Notes: generated by a model not told the origin, from the sequence alone. DNA of 64,000 bases from Picocystis sp. L7 (GCA_020975725.1 QXJR01000010.1:453501-517500); one strand, 5' to 3'; shown: positions 40,102 through 52,481, numbered from the stretch's first letter. A program made the numbers and translations.

Positions 40102-42417
40102 ATGCAGTCACATCCCAACCTGTTCGCGCGTGCCTCGATGCGAACTGGAAGGAAAACAAGCGCACAAGCATGGAAGAAAGCAATCGAAAGGTGCTGGAAC
40201 CGTGCAAGGAAGAAGAACGCTTGGATGGACCCTTTCGCCTCGATGGAAGAAACGTGGCGTGATACCCTGGAAAGGAAATCATCCACCATGAGTAGGACGA
40301 CAATGGAGACAGAACCGTGGAACAGCCAGGTTCCGTGGTGCTCGTGCACGTGGAAACGAAACGAAAGTGAGCGGAAGACGGAACGGATGGGAGCGCACAT
40401 GGAAGACGTTGGGCTTCGCGCCCAAACCAACGCCGGACTGCTCGGAATCGAGGAACTGAACCAGCACCCTACCAGCCTCCAAACATGGGCGAACCAGTCC
40501 ATGAATAGGAGCACGGCGATGGCCAACGATGCACTACGGGAAGAACCATCTCCAAGGGTGATCCATGTCCTGGATGAAATCTCAGACACCATCTGCCAGG
40601 TCCTGGATGCCGCGGAACTCCTAAGAAATGTGCACCAGGATCGGGCCTACGTGTCCATGGCACAATCCGTGTGCGAGGAATTGACCAGATTCGTGCATGG
40701 ACTCAATTCCAATGCCGAGCTGTACAGAGCAGTCAAGCGCACACTGGATGTCATGAATGCACAGGGATGCACGGGCGACTGCGAAACCTTCCTAGTGGGC
40801 AAGTCCCTGAAGACGGAGTTCGAAGCAGGAGGGGTGCATCTATCCGCATCTGCGAAGAAGGAACTGCGGGAATCGCAAGAACTAGAGTACCGTGCCGCCG
40901 CTTCCTTCTTGCGTAACTTGACGGATCGCACGAAGCTCGGGAACATGGAGTTGCCCGTATCTACGATGGAGTCCCATCTGCCCAAGCACGTGCTGAGGAC
41001 CATTCTAGATGGATGCCCTGCAGTTTCTGGTGGAGTTGCTCGTATTGCGACTGATAGTTTCAACGTGTCGCAAATTCTCAAGTGGATCCCCGACGAAACA
41101 ATCAGGAAACAAGCATATATGACCTCCGTGAGTACTCCTCTCGAGAACCAACCAGTCCTGGACACCATCCTCGCGGAGCGGTCCAAGCAGGCTCGATTCC
41201 TCGGACACGATTCCTACCGGGAACTCGTTGCGAAAGAGAGGATGGCAAAGAACTCCGATGCGGTGGTTCGTTTTCTGAAGGAGTTAAGCTCGGAAATAGG
41301 ACCACAGGCACTCGATGAATACGACTACTTGAGTCGTTTTAAGAAAGCAAAGACAGGGGATGGCAAGGTATATGTGTGGGACTATGCATTTTTCTCGGGG
41401 ATGGCTAAGGCAGAGGCTTGCAGCATCAGCGCTGGCGAGGTGAACGCTTATTTTCATGTCCAAAACTGCATGGAAGGTATGGGGGTGCTGGCCGAACGCC
41501 TCTTTGGGCTGAAGGTGAAGGGGTCCGATCCTTCTACGGCGGAGGTATGGGCGGAAGGAGTAAGGCGGTTGGATTTTACTGACAAGTGGGGTCAACACGT
41601 GGGGACCATGTACTTGGATTTGTATCCGCGCCTGGGAAAGTTCAACCATGCTGCGCACTTCACGGTGCGCTGTGGAATTTACACCAAGGAAGGTGTGGTG
41701 CGCCCACCCATTGTTGCCCTGGTGTGCAACTTTCAAGACTCCAATGCCCACCTTCTGACACACCAGGAAGTGGAAACACTCTTTCACGAGTACGGCCATG
41801 CGATGCACTCACTGCTCTCACGAACCAGGCTACAGCACTTGTCGGGTACTCGTGGTGCCCTAGACTTCGTCGAGATCCCTTCACACCTTTTTGAGCACTT
41901 TGCATGGGATCACCGTTTTCTTCGATGCTTTGCAAGGCACCACGAAACGCAAGAAGTTATCCCGCGCCGTGTGGTCGAACAACTTCGATCGAGCAAGAAG
42001 ATGTTTCACGCAATGGATATGCAGACGCAGATCGTGTATGCGATCTTCGACCAATGCATTCATGGTGACCCTCCTCCAAAAGGCAAAAGCTGCTCTACGC
42101 TCTTTCGAAATCTGCACAATAAACACTCTGTACTCGAGCAACCAGCGGATACAAATTGGCATCTACGTTTTGGACACGTCTTGAATTACGGAGGTGCTTA
42201 CTACTCTTATGTCCTGGCAAGAATTTTGTCGAGGCTCATGTGGGATACTCACTTCGACGCAGACCCCCTCTCCGAGGAAGCTGGACAAAATCTCGCGAAC
42301 AAACTTCTTGGTTGGGGTGGAGCCAGAGACCCCTCTGTTCTCCTGCAGGACTACGTGGGTCGGCAAGGTATGAAAGACCAACCGAAACTCTCCCACTTTC
42401 TGGTGGACATGAGCTAG
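40102..42417 (+). CDS. Mitochondrial intermediate peptidase-type M3A metallopeptidase
   Basis: 771 residues. Zinc site 'LFHEYGHAMHSLLSR' (HExxH, about 562-566) with the downstream Glu in 'LDFVEIPSHLFEHFAWD', the form typical of mitochondrial intermediate peptidase (MIP/Oct1). MIP removes octapeptides from imported precursors in the matrix. The N-terminus ('MQSHPNLFARASMRTGRKTS') is basic and Ser-rich, fitting a presequence, and 'TNAGLLGIEELNQH' matches where the mature family begins. A late 'FGHVLNYGGAYYSYVLARIL' is the conserved C-terminal catalytic segment. Length is normal. The Met at 40102 is the first after the tandem repeat; later Mets (40150, 40170) are possible. Convergent with zeta-carotene desaturase (235 bp between stops). 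Confidence 0.93.
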   Translation: MQSHPNLFARASMRTGRKTSAQAWKKAIERCWNRARKKNAWMDPFASMEETWRDTLERKSSTMSRTTMETEPWNSQVPWCSCTWKRNESERKTERMGAHMEDVGLRAQTNAGLLGIEELNQHPTSLQTWANQSMNRSTAMANDALREEPSPRVIHVLDEISDTICQVLDAAELLRNVHQDRAYVSMAQSVCEELTRFVHGLNSNAELYRAVKRTLDVMNAQGCTGDCETFLVGKSLKTEFEAGGVHLSASAKKELRESQELEYRAAASFLRNLTDRTKLGNMELPVSTMESHLPKHVLRTILDGCPAVSGGVARIATDSFNVSQILKWIPDETIRKQAYMTSVSTPLENQPVLDTILAERSKQARFLGHDSYRELVAKERMAKNSDAVVRFLKELSSEIGPQALDEYDYLSRFKKAKTGDGKVYVWDYAFFSGMAKAEACSISAGEVNAYFHVQNCMEGMGVLAERLFGLKVKGSDPSTAEVWAEGVRRLDFTDKWGQHVGTMYLDLYPRLGKFNHAAHFTVRCGIYTKEGVVRPPIVALVCNFQDSNAHLLTHQEVETLFHEYGHAMHSLLSRTRLQHLSGTRGALDFVEIPSHLFEHFAWDHRFLRCFARHHETQEVIPRRVVEQLRSSKKMFHAMDMQTQIVYAIFDQCIHGDPPPKGKSCSTLFRNLHNKHSVLEQPADTNWHLRFGHVLNYGGAYYSYVLARILSRLMWDTHFDADPLSEEAGQNLANKLLGWGGARDPSVLLQDYVGRQGMKDQPKLSHFLVDMS

Positions 42418-42652
42418 CCAAGGGGACTTGAGCATGAATCGTGCCCACAAGATGTGCATTTTGCTTACAACGAAATTGGGACGTTCTACTGCACCACGAA
42501 ACGTACCCCTCATAGTAGGATTGCATACAGAAGTGACACCATTACACGAGTAGATTGCTGCAGGGATGACATACCCTGCCAGTCAAAATACAACGACGAC
42601 ACACAAAACCACTTGCAAGCCATCACAGATGCCTTGCCACCTTGCAGTGGGC

Positions 42653-44446
42653 TCATGCAGTGACTGCTTCCTTGGAGTCCTTCACCGACAGGATTTTCGG
42701 AATCGATTCAGAGATTGCTGCTGCACACTGTCTCCCGCTGAGCGTTGCTCCTTCCATGCTGTCTATGTAGTCCTGCTTCGTGTACGACCCTGCAAGGAAG
42801 AAGTTAGGGACAGGGGTGGTTTGATCTGGCCGGAAGGGGTCCATCCCAGGTGCCTCCCTGTACAGGCTCTGGGATATTTTAACAACGTTCCCCCACTTAA
42901 GGGTGAGGTCTCTTGCTGAAGGGAACAGATCCATTGTCTGCTCGTGCACTTTTTGAATGATTTGATCGTTGGTCATGGGCATATATGGGTCTGCCGGTGT
43001 AAGGACGCACTGCATCAAACTTCCCTCGCCGTCCTTGTAGTAGTCCTCCGGAGAAGTCAGGGCCAAATCTGCAAAGCAGCTATAGTCTACGTCTGCACTG
43101 TAGAGGAGGTTGTCAATGCCTTGAGGCGGCGCCGTCTGACGTTTGCCAGTCTGACGCTTCAAAGTCTCATCTTTCATCTCCGTAACCCACCCATCATATC
43201 TCAACTGGACTGTGCACACTGGCACACCAACCAGCATGTGGATGTTGTCAAACATCGGAAACTTCCTCCACTCCCCTGGAATCAGGCGTTTCGCACCCGG
43301 TACATCCAGTGCTGCTACATATGCATCTGCTGTGACAATTTTTTCCTCCCCGCTCTTGGTGAGTCTAAGCCCCTTCACGATCGGGGTCCCTGACCCGTCA
43401 AGTTCGTATTGCACTTCTCTGCATCCCCACCTGGTGTGTACCTTCCCTCCTCGCTCTTCGATGTACTTGACTATGGGACCCACCAGGTAGTTTTCTGGAG
43501 AGCCACAGAGCATGCGCAATACAGAAGCATCCGTCTTGGTGGCAAAGAACTGGAAAATGGTCAACATGCACCTGGCAGAGATATTGTCGCAGTCGATGAA
43601 TCCAAGAGCATAGGCGATGGGATCCCACATCTTGTCGATGCTTCCTCTTGACCCACCGTTTCCTATGAACCATTCTGAAAAGGAAACGCTGTCCAGCTCG
43701 CGAATGTCCTTGAGCGCCCCTTCTGGATCGTATAGAGCTTTGACCACCGGGGAGAAGGCCAAGGCCAGGGCGTTCTGCGCCTTGTCTTGGACGGTGAGCT
43801 GCGGCGTGGTGAAAAACGCTTTCAGACCGTGAAAGGGAGCGCCGATCTTGAGATTGTTCAGGAAGAACCTGAAGTCCAGTTCTTTGACATCTCCACCTTT
43901 GTTGCAGAAGGTGTGCGTGTGTTCTTTGACGAGTAGGTTGTCCACGGCTCCACATTTGGCCAGCAACCGAAAGAGATTAAAGTAACACCCGAAGAAGACG
44001 TGCAGTCCCATTTCGACGTGGTTTCCGTTTTTGTCTTGGAAGGAGGCGACTTTACCGCCTACGAATGGTCTCGATTCGTACACTTCCACGTGGTGTCCTT
44101 GATCGAGCAGTTCGACGGCGGTAGAGAGTCCTGCAAGTCCGCCGCCCACCACGGCCACGCGTAGTGCAGGTTCGTTTCCTTTCCTCTTGGTGGGTTCCTT
44201 GGGGAAGAGGGACGGAAGCGGCGCATCTTTCGGGCTTGCATCTTTCACTTGTTTGGACAGCTGTGGGGGTGTTGGGTTGGCGATGGCGTTCGTCCACCTT
44301 CCTCGTCTCTTTGGTCTTGACTGGATGCTTGGGTTGTCTCGTCGACCTACCATCCCCGCTTTTCCCTCTCCGTCTTGGGTTCGATTCCATCCCCATCCGA
44401 TCGAGGTGTTTTTCGCGACGGCCATTCCCAACCTCAGGTGCGCCAT
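42653..44446 (-). CDS. ZDS: Zeta-carotene desaturase (plastid)
   Basis: 597 residues, no intron. Converts zeta-carotene to lycopene via neurosporene in the plastid. FAD-binding '[18 protein letters not shown]' (about 100) and the family block '[20 protein letters not shown]', '[20 protein letters not shown]', '[19 protein letters not shown]' identify ZDS rather than phytoene desaturase. The C-terminal FAD motif is '[20 protein letters not shown]'. The leader from '[20 protein letters not shown]' to about residue 90 is Lys/Arg/Pro-rich and acts as the transit region. The frame is open to 44635, but the extra 63 residues (a hydrophobic run and Pro/Gly-rich sequence) look like 5' UTR. Confidence 0.96.
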   Translation of the reverse strand: MAHLRLGMAVAKNTSIGWGWNRTQDGEGKAGMVGRRDNPSIQSRPKRRGRWTNAIANPTPPQLSKQVKDASPKDAPLPSLFPKEPTKRKGNEPALRVAVVGGGLAGLSTAVELLDQGHHVEVYESRPFVGGKVASFQDKNGNHVEMGLHVFFGCYFNLFRLLAKCGAVDNLLVKEHTHTFCNKGGDVKELDFRFFLNNLKIGAPFHGLKAFFTTPQLTVQDKAQNALALAFSPVVKALYDPEGALKDIRELDSVSFSEWFIGNGGSRGSIDKMWDPIAYALGFIDCDNISARCMLTIFQFFATKTDASVLRMLCGSPENYLVGPIVKYIEERGGKVHTRWGCREVQYELDGSGTPIVKGLRLTKSGEEKIVTADAYVAALDVPGAKRLIPGEWRKFPMFDNIHMLVGVPVCTVQLRYDGWVTEMKDETLKRQTGKRQTAPPQGIDNLLYSADVDYSCFADLALTSPEDYYKDGEGSLMQCVLTPADPYMPMTNDQIIQKVHEQTMDLFPSARDLTLKWGNVVKISQSLYREAPGMDPFRPDQTTPVPNFFLAGSYTKQDYIDSMEGATLSGRQCAAAISESIPKILSVKDSKEAVTA

Positions 44447-46719
44447 GGGGGGGGGAGAACACGTGGACGTGTGTCGCTCCTGACCTTCCACCCCCCATCC
44501 ACTCCTTTCCCCCACGGTCGGGTCCGAAGGTGGGAAAGGATAGGGTAGAAGGAACAGAAGGAATAGGATTAGAAAGGAAGGAAAGGGACCTATGATGGTG
44601 CTCGCTCTTACCTTCCGAACTGATCCCGAACTCAACGAAGGAGGTTCGACAGGAGAGCACAGCTACCTGGGAAATAGGGGTAGAGTGTCCCGAAGATGGG
44701 GCGGTTTCGGTAGCGGGACAATGGAGGTGGAGTTGTCCTTCTTCCCAACGAAAGTGTCACAGACGCGTGGGTGGATGAGCGCTTCGTCAAAGCAAGAAGA
44801 TTCTGTCTTTCTGTTTCAAAATCCAGTGGGGGGGGTCCTCAGAGGCCTCGCACACAGGGATGGTCTCGTAAGACCAAATCCACCTGGGACGGCTCAAAGT
44901 CAGAAGATCCTGACCGTTCTTGTGTTATATCAAACGGTGCAGCACAAATGCCGTGGCTGAAGAGATCGGGTGGGCCACTCCTGGCCGTTCGATCCCAGGG
45001 GTTCGTATCCCTCGATTCGGGCCCCGATCTCGACTGATGGAACATGTGGAGGACAATCGACCTGTGGATCGATTCCTCCACCTGGTAGTGGCCCCGCTCG
45101 GGCCTCAACTGCGCCCATAACATGGGCCCGCCGCCCTTGTCCGTATTCTACGGAGGGGAGATTCCTTGTGGAGAGGAGCCGCCCCAATCCCATCCATCCA
45201 CTCAAACGTGCCACGCCATGCCAACCGTTCCGGGTCTACGTTGCGGAGGGTAAGAAGGAAGAAGGAGGCTCCTCATAGGAAGAGCGTGGGATTGTTGGTC
45301 CCTTACACTGAAAAGGCGGTGTTAAATTTCTGGGGAGGTGCAGGGCACCACTATCCCCAACCATGGATCGGATCCATCGAATCAAAGACAACGAAGGGGA
45401 CCCCCACCCGGATTCGCCCCCCTTCTTGGAAGGGAAAGACAACACGACCAATCCAAGACCAGATCCTGCGTTGCCTTAGGAACGAAATGATCCATGAAGG
45501 GAAGCAATGGTACGTGTGCATCTATTGGTGGATGCAAGACGACGAATGCAAGAGTCCGTCTCGTCGCGTACGAACAACCTAACAAGCAAGTGGAAAGAAA
45601 TGCATTTGCTTCCTACGATCCACAAGATCCCCGAAAGACAGATTTGGAAATCGACCAAGGCATGCAATGAGACGATTGCAAAGGAAGATCCATGCGTACG
45701 TGTGTCCCCTCATTCCTTATTGGCACGCCCATCAAACCAAGGAGGATCAAAACGATGCCATAAAAAAATATGCACGCGTTTAGGCCTTTTCACGCTTGTT
45801 CCGGGGTTTCAAAACGGATCCATACACAATCAATGGGATGTGTCGAATCGTGGTCTATATCGTCTCACGTCTCTCGTCTCTCTTCTCGTGTGTGACGGTC
45901 CCCGCAGAGACAATCGTGAAAGGCCAAGCGTGTGATCGGATTTAACCGTGGGTCATGTTCTCTTCGATGGATGGAGAGGATGGTTGTGGTTGTCAAAGAT
46001 AGTTGATTTATGTTACCATTGTGCGTGCTTGAGTCGTTTGCACTCGAAAAAGGCTGGATGACCGAGCAATTTGGAGAAGAAAGACGGGTTCGGGATCCTC
46101 TTCCCCATGCCACCACACGCCCCCACCTCGATGGAAGGGTGGATCGGAATGTTCGGGATGGAACGAGGACGAATCCGGTGCAATTGGGAGGGTATCCTCT
46201 CTTCTTCTTCGGTCTCCTTCCGCCTCGGGACGATCCCAAGGCCAAGACCTTCGGGTTGCGGGCAGGGGACACCAGGTGCGATCCGCCAAACCCAGGTCTG
46301 ATCGGGTCGGGTCCCCCCCCTTCTCCCCTCCTCCCACCAGCCCTGACGGTGGTGGGTGGTTCCTTCTGGCTTGGCTCCAACCCCCCTTTGGTTTCCCACC
46401 TCCATCCCGTTGGATCCACGGACTGCTGGTTCTTCGATCGGTGGGATGGGGACCCATCGATGGGTTGTATCGTCGAGGCGGCCTCGTCAGGAACCTCTGC
46501 CTTTGGATTGGGTACGAAGGGTGGGTTCGAACCGACGCAGGATAGGAGATCCCAATCGACACCACCCTTTTCGTTCAGGAGCGAAACCGAGGGAGAGGGG
46601 GTTCGATCCTCTTCCACGAACCACTCGTGTCTCCTTCTTGGACTGTCGCACAAGACCACGCGTGCGAAACTCGCGCGTAGAGATCCGCACGAGGCGAAAG
46701 CGAGCACAAGGACGTCGAC
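44447..46719. other. Intergenic, no gene supported
   Basis: About 2.3 kb between divergent genes. The right part (about 46000-46700) is GC-rich with motif-free frames open on both strands, as before other genes here. The left part (about 44830-45170) is direct-repeat-poor but has GGG/CCC-rich words that could be an old mobile-element end. Nothing is assigned. Confidence 0.45.
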
Positions 46720-48093
46720 ATGAGCTACGGGAACCAGGCCGCCGGATACGGGAACCATCCCAACCCCATGGGATTCAGGAACGAAACCAGGACACCGGTC
46801 ACCGTCGAACAGTACTCGCAGCAATTCTTCGCCAAGGTGCTGCGCAAGGGCTTCGCACACGACGAGAAAGAAAACAACAAACTGTCCGCCCGACACTTCC
46901 TCAACCTGGCCAAGAAACTGGCCGCCGCTGGAGAAAGGGAAGACGTCAAGGTGCCCTTGCGCGTGCTGCGTGATGAAATCGCGAACGTCTACAAAACCTA
47001 CCCCAGAAGCACCAGGGATGGAGCGGTGGAACAGCTCTTCCAGTTGTACGACGGACTGAACGAAGAGCTACGACACGACGCCTTGAGTAGAAACGTGGTC
47101 TCCGAAGAAGAAAACAAGCAGGTCGACATGATCTACGAGGAGCTCCGACTCAGGGTGTACCTGCTGGTCACCGGAGAGACCTGGCAAAAACTGCCGCAGC
47201 TGAAAATGATCGCCCTGAAGAAACTCTACAAGTACATGATGGAAGAGATCGCCTTGTCCAGGACCGGAAGTGGACCCCGGATCGTGCACTCCGTCTCCAA
47301 AACCAGGCAGCTCAGCCGGAAAATCAGCCATAAGATTGTGGGACCAGATGCGAGGACCTGGGAGAACGTCTTCGCTGACCTCTGCAAAGCCAGCGGGACG
47401 AAACTGGTGCCACTGATTCGAAACCTGCTAGACGAGGTGGATGTCTTGCAGATGAAACTGGAATCCGCCATGGAAACCATTCACGCTTCCGGGACAGAGA
47501 TAGCCAGCGAAAACATCCCAGATCCTGTGCGAATATCGGAATCCAGCACGCCCACCACCGACGGCGGGAACGAGTCCAGCGATGTCAATCTCAGCAACGT
47601 CCTGCTTGGATTGAGCCAAGACACGTCCCAAGACAGGGACGAAGTGGCCAGCTCTCAGGCGCCCCCGAGGCAGGCGGAGTTTCCCGAGGTGTTTGATCCC
47701 TTTCCACCTGTCCAGGAATCGTTTTTCTCCTCACAGGGAAAGTACGAACCTGGACAAGGTTCTACCGCCAGGACCTTGATACCCACCCCTCGGAACGAGA
47801 ACTGGTTCGAAGCACCTGGGGCATCACAGCGACGGGTGCACGACGATGCCTTGCCTTCCGCGAGGAACGGACAGACCCACAGCAACAAACCAGAGCGCAC
47901 GTTCCCTGGGCAGCAACCGGCCGGCACACGTGCCAGGTCGCATCCATCTTACCATCCCACCTACAACATGCAAGGCGGTGCCATGAATCCAGCAGCGGTT
48001 CAACGGGCTCCATACGGAAACCAGGCCTCCGGAAGTGGCGCTGTTGCCCCTAAAAAAGACTCGTACGGCCTGGAGAACTTGCAGCTGTTTTGA
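46720..48093 (+). CDS. Uncharacterised protein: helical N-domain, disordered tail with FDPF motif
   Basis: 457 residues. A Gly/Asn-rich start ('MSYGNQAAGYGNHPNPMGF') leads into a helical domain (about 25-240): 'YSQQFFAKVLRKGFAHDEKE', 'VPLRVLRDEIANVYKTYPRS', 'MIALKKLYKYMMEEIALSRT'. The remainder is Ser/Pro/Gln-rich and disordered, with 'EVFDPFPPVQESFFSSQG', a DPF-type short motif of the kind that binds the AP-2 ear in endocytic proteins, and ends 'YGLENLQLF'. I recognise no family. An endocytic or membrane-trafficking role is only suggested by the motif. Confidence 0.75.
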   Translation: MSYGNQAAGYGNHPNPMGFRNETRTPVTVEQYSQQFFAKVLRKGFAHDEKENNKLSARHFLNLAKKLAAAGEREDVKVPLRVLRDEIANVYKTYPRSTRDGAVEQLFQLYDGLNEELRHDALSRNVVSEEENKQVDMIYEELRLRVYLLVTGETWQKLPQLKMIALKKLYKYMMEEIALSRTGSGPRIVHSVSKTRQLSRKISHKIVGPDARTWENVFADLCKASGTKLVPLIRNLLDEVDVLQMKLESAMETIHASGTEIASENIPDPVRISESSTPTTDGGNESSDVNLSNVLLGLSQDTSQDRDEVASSQAPPRQAEFPEVFDPFPPVQESFFSSQGKYEPGQGSTARTLIPTPRNENWFEAPGASQRRVHDDALPSARNGQTHSNKPERTFPGQQPAGTRARSHPSYHPTYNMQGGAMNPAAVQRAPYGNQASGSGAVAPKKDSYGLENLQLF

Positions 48094-49950
48094 TACATGG
48101 AACAGCATCCCTTTCTTAATCAGGCGTTTCAACCGTGAACGTAACTGCTTCGAAAGAAGTGATGTTGGTGTCGAAGCTGCTGCAGATACACAGGCGGTTG
48201 GTGCTGCTCAACCGTGACATTAGTGCGCGTCCTCCAGACGTCCTCTTGAAGATGGGATGTAGAATGCTTGTAGCGGGCACGGCCGTAAACTGGTGACGTG
48301 ACCTTTTGTATTTGCAATGGGAGCTATACGAGCGGTGCATTTGTTCTCCAACAAGTCTGCGTTCGAATGCCGTGGACGAAAACTCCTGCAATTCAAACTT
48401 TCACATTGCAACGTCGACAAACAAGCGAAGATCTACTGCTTTGGACTGCAAGTTGGTAGATGGCTCGTTTGATTTCCATCATCCTAGTGGAGAGACCATT
48501 CGTGTGGTCTCGTCCTCATCAGGCTATCCCTGGGTTCACCACGCCGGGGCTCTCCGCTTTTGAGAGCTGGTAGAAACGTATCATGCACAAACTGTGCAAC
48601 GAATGTTCGAACAGACCATTCGAAAGCGCCATCGTTGGTACGTCTCTCCATATTCGAGTCCCAGTGTTCTCTTTGGGCTCCGACCATCCTTCAAAATCTC
48701 ACGAACAGAACGTCGACATCGAGGTAAATCTAATTCATCCATCGTGAATCGGTCTCTTTGTCGCGCTTGATTGTACGTCCATGTTGATAACTTGAAATCA
48801 AACGGCCGTTCCATCCATGCATTCAGGCACGTGAAAATTCGCAATCCTTACAGAGAGTGAGAGATAGCGAAGCGATTACGTTCAAGAATACGATGGTTGT
48901 TTTCGCTGCGGATTCTCGCGCGAGTTTGACGGCCACACTTACGTGCTCCACACAAAGTCGGAAGCGACATGTTACCCGACTTCCGTTTCTCCGACGACTG
49001 TACACCTATCGTCGTTGCAAACTTCAATTAACTTTGGCCTACTCCATAGTCGTGCTATCAAAGCAATCGTTTGTCTCCGTCCTATGCTAACTCAAGTACT
49101 CCAATGATGCATGCTCGGTCCAGAAGAGGTTCATCAGCAAGGCCGTACTCCAATCCGCGAAGGTTTAAGATATTTACGACACTGGTCCAACGGCCAATGG
49201 CAACTATCGCGGATAGGACCATTGTTACTTTTGGAAAAAATCTTGCGTGCGGGACATGCAAGCTGCCAACAAAAATAAAATCAAGAAGAGGATGTCCGGT
49301 GTTCTTGCTTGGTCGATTGCCCTCTTTCGACAAAATTGAGTAAGGATGGGTGCACACATCTAGCGTACACACCAACAAATGCAAAGCGTCGCTCGGACCC
49401 TCCTGTTCCCATTTCGAATATTGTGGAAATCACCGCGGGCACCGTGTTGGTTGTCTATGATACCAAGCCAACTCGAAAGGTAAAAGCTTACTTTTCTCTA
49501 GGATCATCGGATCCTATTCTACATGCAAGCTTGAAGTGATCCGCGATGAATAAAGATATCGTCTAGTGTATGATTTTTTTCTGGAGGAGTTGAGAACCGG
49601 CGTGATGTACACATGTTGGTAAAGTGTGCTTGTTTCACTTACGTCTGATATATCGTAGGCCATGGAGTCTCATTTCAGTCAACAACAAGTAGTAATCAAG
49701 CCTTGCATTCAATGATTTGTTATGAACGGTAAATTGCCTTTATGAACTTCTCAAGCTCTTATTAGAAAATTTGTTGTTTACATGAATGAGGGGCAAGATC
49801 GCTCATTTCAAAGACGCGGATATTCCATATTACGTACTAGACAAGCAAGAAAGAGCAATGTTGCACCTTGGTACTCCCCATGGTTCCACATTAGCCACGA
49901 TCGTTTGGCGACGACGAGTATGATCCACCCGATCGTGAGGGTTGGGAGGG
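48094..49950. other. Intergenic, no gene supported
   Basis: 3' flank of the preceding gene and AT-richer sequence. Short frames around 48116-48390 (minus) and 48581-48844 (minus) have protein-like patches but no motif and no convincing splice structure. Confidence 0.4.
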
Positions 49951-49951
49951 T

Positions 49952-50072
49952 GCTAGGAGGGAAGCTCCTTGCTCTTGAACTCCGTCGGTACGGAGGAAGT
50001 TGCCTCGGAGGTTGAGGAGGCGCTTGGGAGGCGGCTCTACCTTCGAGGTCAAGATCAACTTAATTACAAGGA
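49952..50072. repeat. Degraded direct repeat, left copy
   Basis: Similar to 50915-51036 in the same orientation: both run from 'tgctagga' through 'ggaagttgc' to 'aagatcaactt'. The copies are about 965 bp apart and diverged. Confidence 0.5.
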
Positions 50073-50914
50073 GTGAGAGAGAGAGGTTAAGTACTCCTCT
50101 CCATAGAGGAGTAACTATCCATTGAAGGGATTCAATGGGTGAGGAATCAAGGGGGGGTGCCCAGGTTCCTAACAGAGGGTATCTCAAGATTGTTCGAGTT
50201 CTAGATGAAGGACCCGTTTGTGCTTGCAAAGAACGCCCAGCGTGAGGCCATTTCACGGGGAAGAGCAATGCATGCACCTCGGAACGGGTAAGTTGAGTGT
50301 ATAACCCCCCATGTGCCCTAAATATAGGATAATGGGCTAGAAAGTTGTACAATACGATTGTCTACGTATCAAAAACAATATCCGCCCGGGTCTTGGACTA
50401 CTCCGAAATGTGAGTTTATAAACGCGTCAAAATCTTGCTTATGCATTGGAAAAAAACACGCATGGACGTCAATGGCCATGTCGTTATTGCAAAGGCTTTG
50501 TTGGGCGCTAGTTTAGGTGATGGACATTTATAAAGGCTCATCTAGAGATTGATGCAATCGACGTGAATAGGCCAAGTTTTATTTAGTACCTACCTCATAT
50601 ACATTAAAAGTAGATGCAACAACGCAAGTGCATAAGCCGCGTTACAAAGGGTGGCACTCGATGAGCAAATATTGGTTGCCAAGTAACACTTTTACTTCTT
50701 TCATTTCAATATGCCTATGGAGAGATGAGAAAGTAACTTGAGTACATGGTGGCGTAGTTAAAATTTTTGCAAGCCATGCATTTGGAATACGTTCGTCCCG
50801 AGTTGGCAAAAGTAGATGCGTTTACAACTCTTGAAATTGGTCGGATGTAGGTATGCATAGCGAAGAAACCAAGTGATCGCAAAGTGTACGGACCTATTCT
50901 GCGTATTGTTCATT
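50073..50914. other. Spacer between degraded direct repeats
   Basis: AT-rich and full of stops on both strands. It could be the eroded inside of a mobile element. Confidence 0.35.
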
Positions 50915-51036
50915 TGCTAGGAGGTTGTTCCTCCGGTCTTGAGCTTCACCTGTGTGAAGGAAGTTGCAACGAGAGGGAGAGGTGATTAAAAAAGGTGGCT
51001 CATTACTTTCAAAGCCAAGATCAACTTGCTTACGGT
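50915..51036. repeat. Degraded direct repeat, right copy
   Basis: Partner of 49952-50072. The pair may be the eroded ends of an old element. Confidence 0.5.
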
Positions 51037-52185
51037 GTTTATTTCGGGAAGGTTACTTTTCTCCCGTCCCTGAGCTTCCCCGCATGTAGCCTTGAGTGAG
51101 TGGGAAGTCGGGATGACCACTTGCCAACATCAGCTTATAGGTTACCTAAGCGTCCGTGAATATTGGACACCCACGTATGTGAATTGGAAGCGAGTTTGCT
51201 CGAGCGAAGGATGAGAGAATTACCTGTTTTTCGGCAAGTAGAACAAGCTCCCCTTGTTCTCGGGAGAATGCCCCCTTTGCGGAATCCATACCTCTAGCCC
51301 AGAGATGTGGGTTTCTTGAGTGTATGTTAGGTGCGTGAACTTCAAAAGTGCGCGAAGGAGATGCACACTTTGTGGTTGCAAAGTCGAAAGCTTTTCTAAG
51401 TCAAATGGATCCCTCTTCTACGATCCCCTGAAGGTGGGAGGCGCGCACTTAGTCCCTCAAAGCACGCGCGGCATGCGAGGACAACTAGAGATCCATGGTC
51501 ATCCATCGCACGGGCGGGGATATCACTCTCGCTCGCCCTTGTCTTCGTCGTTTTATCTGCACCCTCAATCCAATTTGCGATTCTACAAGGAAGTATATCC
51601 CGTGGATATTCGGAGTTAAATCTCCTTTTAATCAAAAGGCACTTCCAATCGCCGTTATCCTTCACCAAGATCTTGCCCAGATAAACCGGCTTGCTTAGTT
51701 GAGGGTTACACGCTCACTACATTGCTTAGCCTTTTGAACTATGTCGGTCCGACATCCCAGTCTTAATCACCTGGTTTTATTCGGAGGGTCGCTAATCAAC
51801 AACGCCTCGCCTCGTACACAGGTGGAGGACATTGCCATATGTAACCTTGAGACGTAATCCTGGCGCTCCATGTTTACTAGATAAAGATTGTGAAGATGAA
51901 CACATATATGAGGTCCATCTTTTGCTATCAGGAGTCTCCGTCCTGCCAACTCTCGTTGACTTGAATAAAGTCCGTGCGCTCTATCAATTTGCTCAATTCT
52001 AATAAAACACAAATGATAACGATTCCTTGATCGTATGAAATGCTTTCATTCATAAGGGGAGTAGTTACTCTTCAGATATTTCAACTATTTCCAATGCTTT
52101 CTGTGTTTAGCATATTGGAGATCTACCAAGTTGTGTTGAAGCTCGTTGGCCACTTTCATCTACGAAATCCTTATCAAGTCCAATT
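51037..52185. other. Intergenic, possible non-LTR remnant
   Basis: No intact gene. A minus-strand patch near 51668-51580 ('WKCLLIKRRFNSEYPRDIL') weakly resembles the C-terminal zf-RVT region of plant LINE elements. The resemblance is too short to call. Confidence 0.3.
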
Positions 52186-52481
52186 TGTAAGAAGCAGGGT
52201 GTTGACTTTGGATACGTTCGTGGGTTGCCACCTTCGTAGTTGTGTATTACATGCAAGAATGAGTGGTGAGTATCCACACTCAATGGCGGCTTCATCGACC
52301 GCAGAGGACCTCTCAGTAAACCGGGATCCCTCCTCGTCGGTATCGAACACTGCAGGAATGGGCATCGCCCTTCGAGGACCCACAGAGGGCCCCATACTCC
52401 TCGAAGGTACTCGACCGAAACTCGGTCGTGGTCCCTAAGGGATTCGACCTCCTAGGGACCAGGGCTTGAGCAGCCTCAACA
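52186..52481 (-). repeat. Copia LTR, inverted relative to its neighbour
   Basis: A copy of the about 295-bp LTR in reverse orientation, starting TGTAAGAAG and ending CTCAACA. It directly abuts the 5'-shortened older Copia copy. Its outer 10 bp are the inverse of the 10 bp outside the LTR at 60868-61162. Confidence 0.9.

Noticed and set aside
39453-40592. N-terminal extension of the subtilase to 1531 residues
   Set aside because: The extension is the translated tandem repeat; a proper signal peptide starts at 39452.
46500-46620. tRNA-like B-box words (ggttcga) near 46510 and 46590, also near 44990
   Set aside because: No cloverleaf could be drawn around them.
51396-51668. LINE-type zf-RVT remnant
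   Set aside because: Only about 20 residues resemble the family; too short to call.
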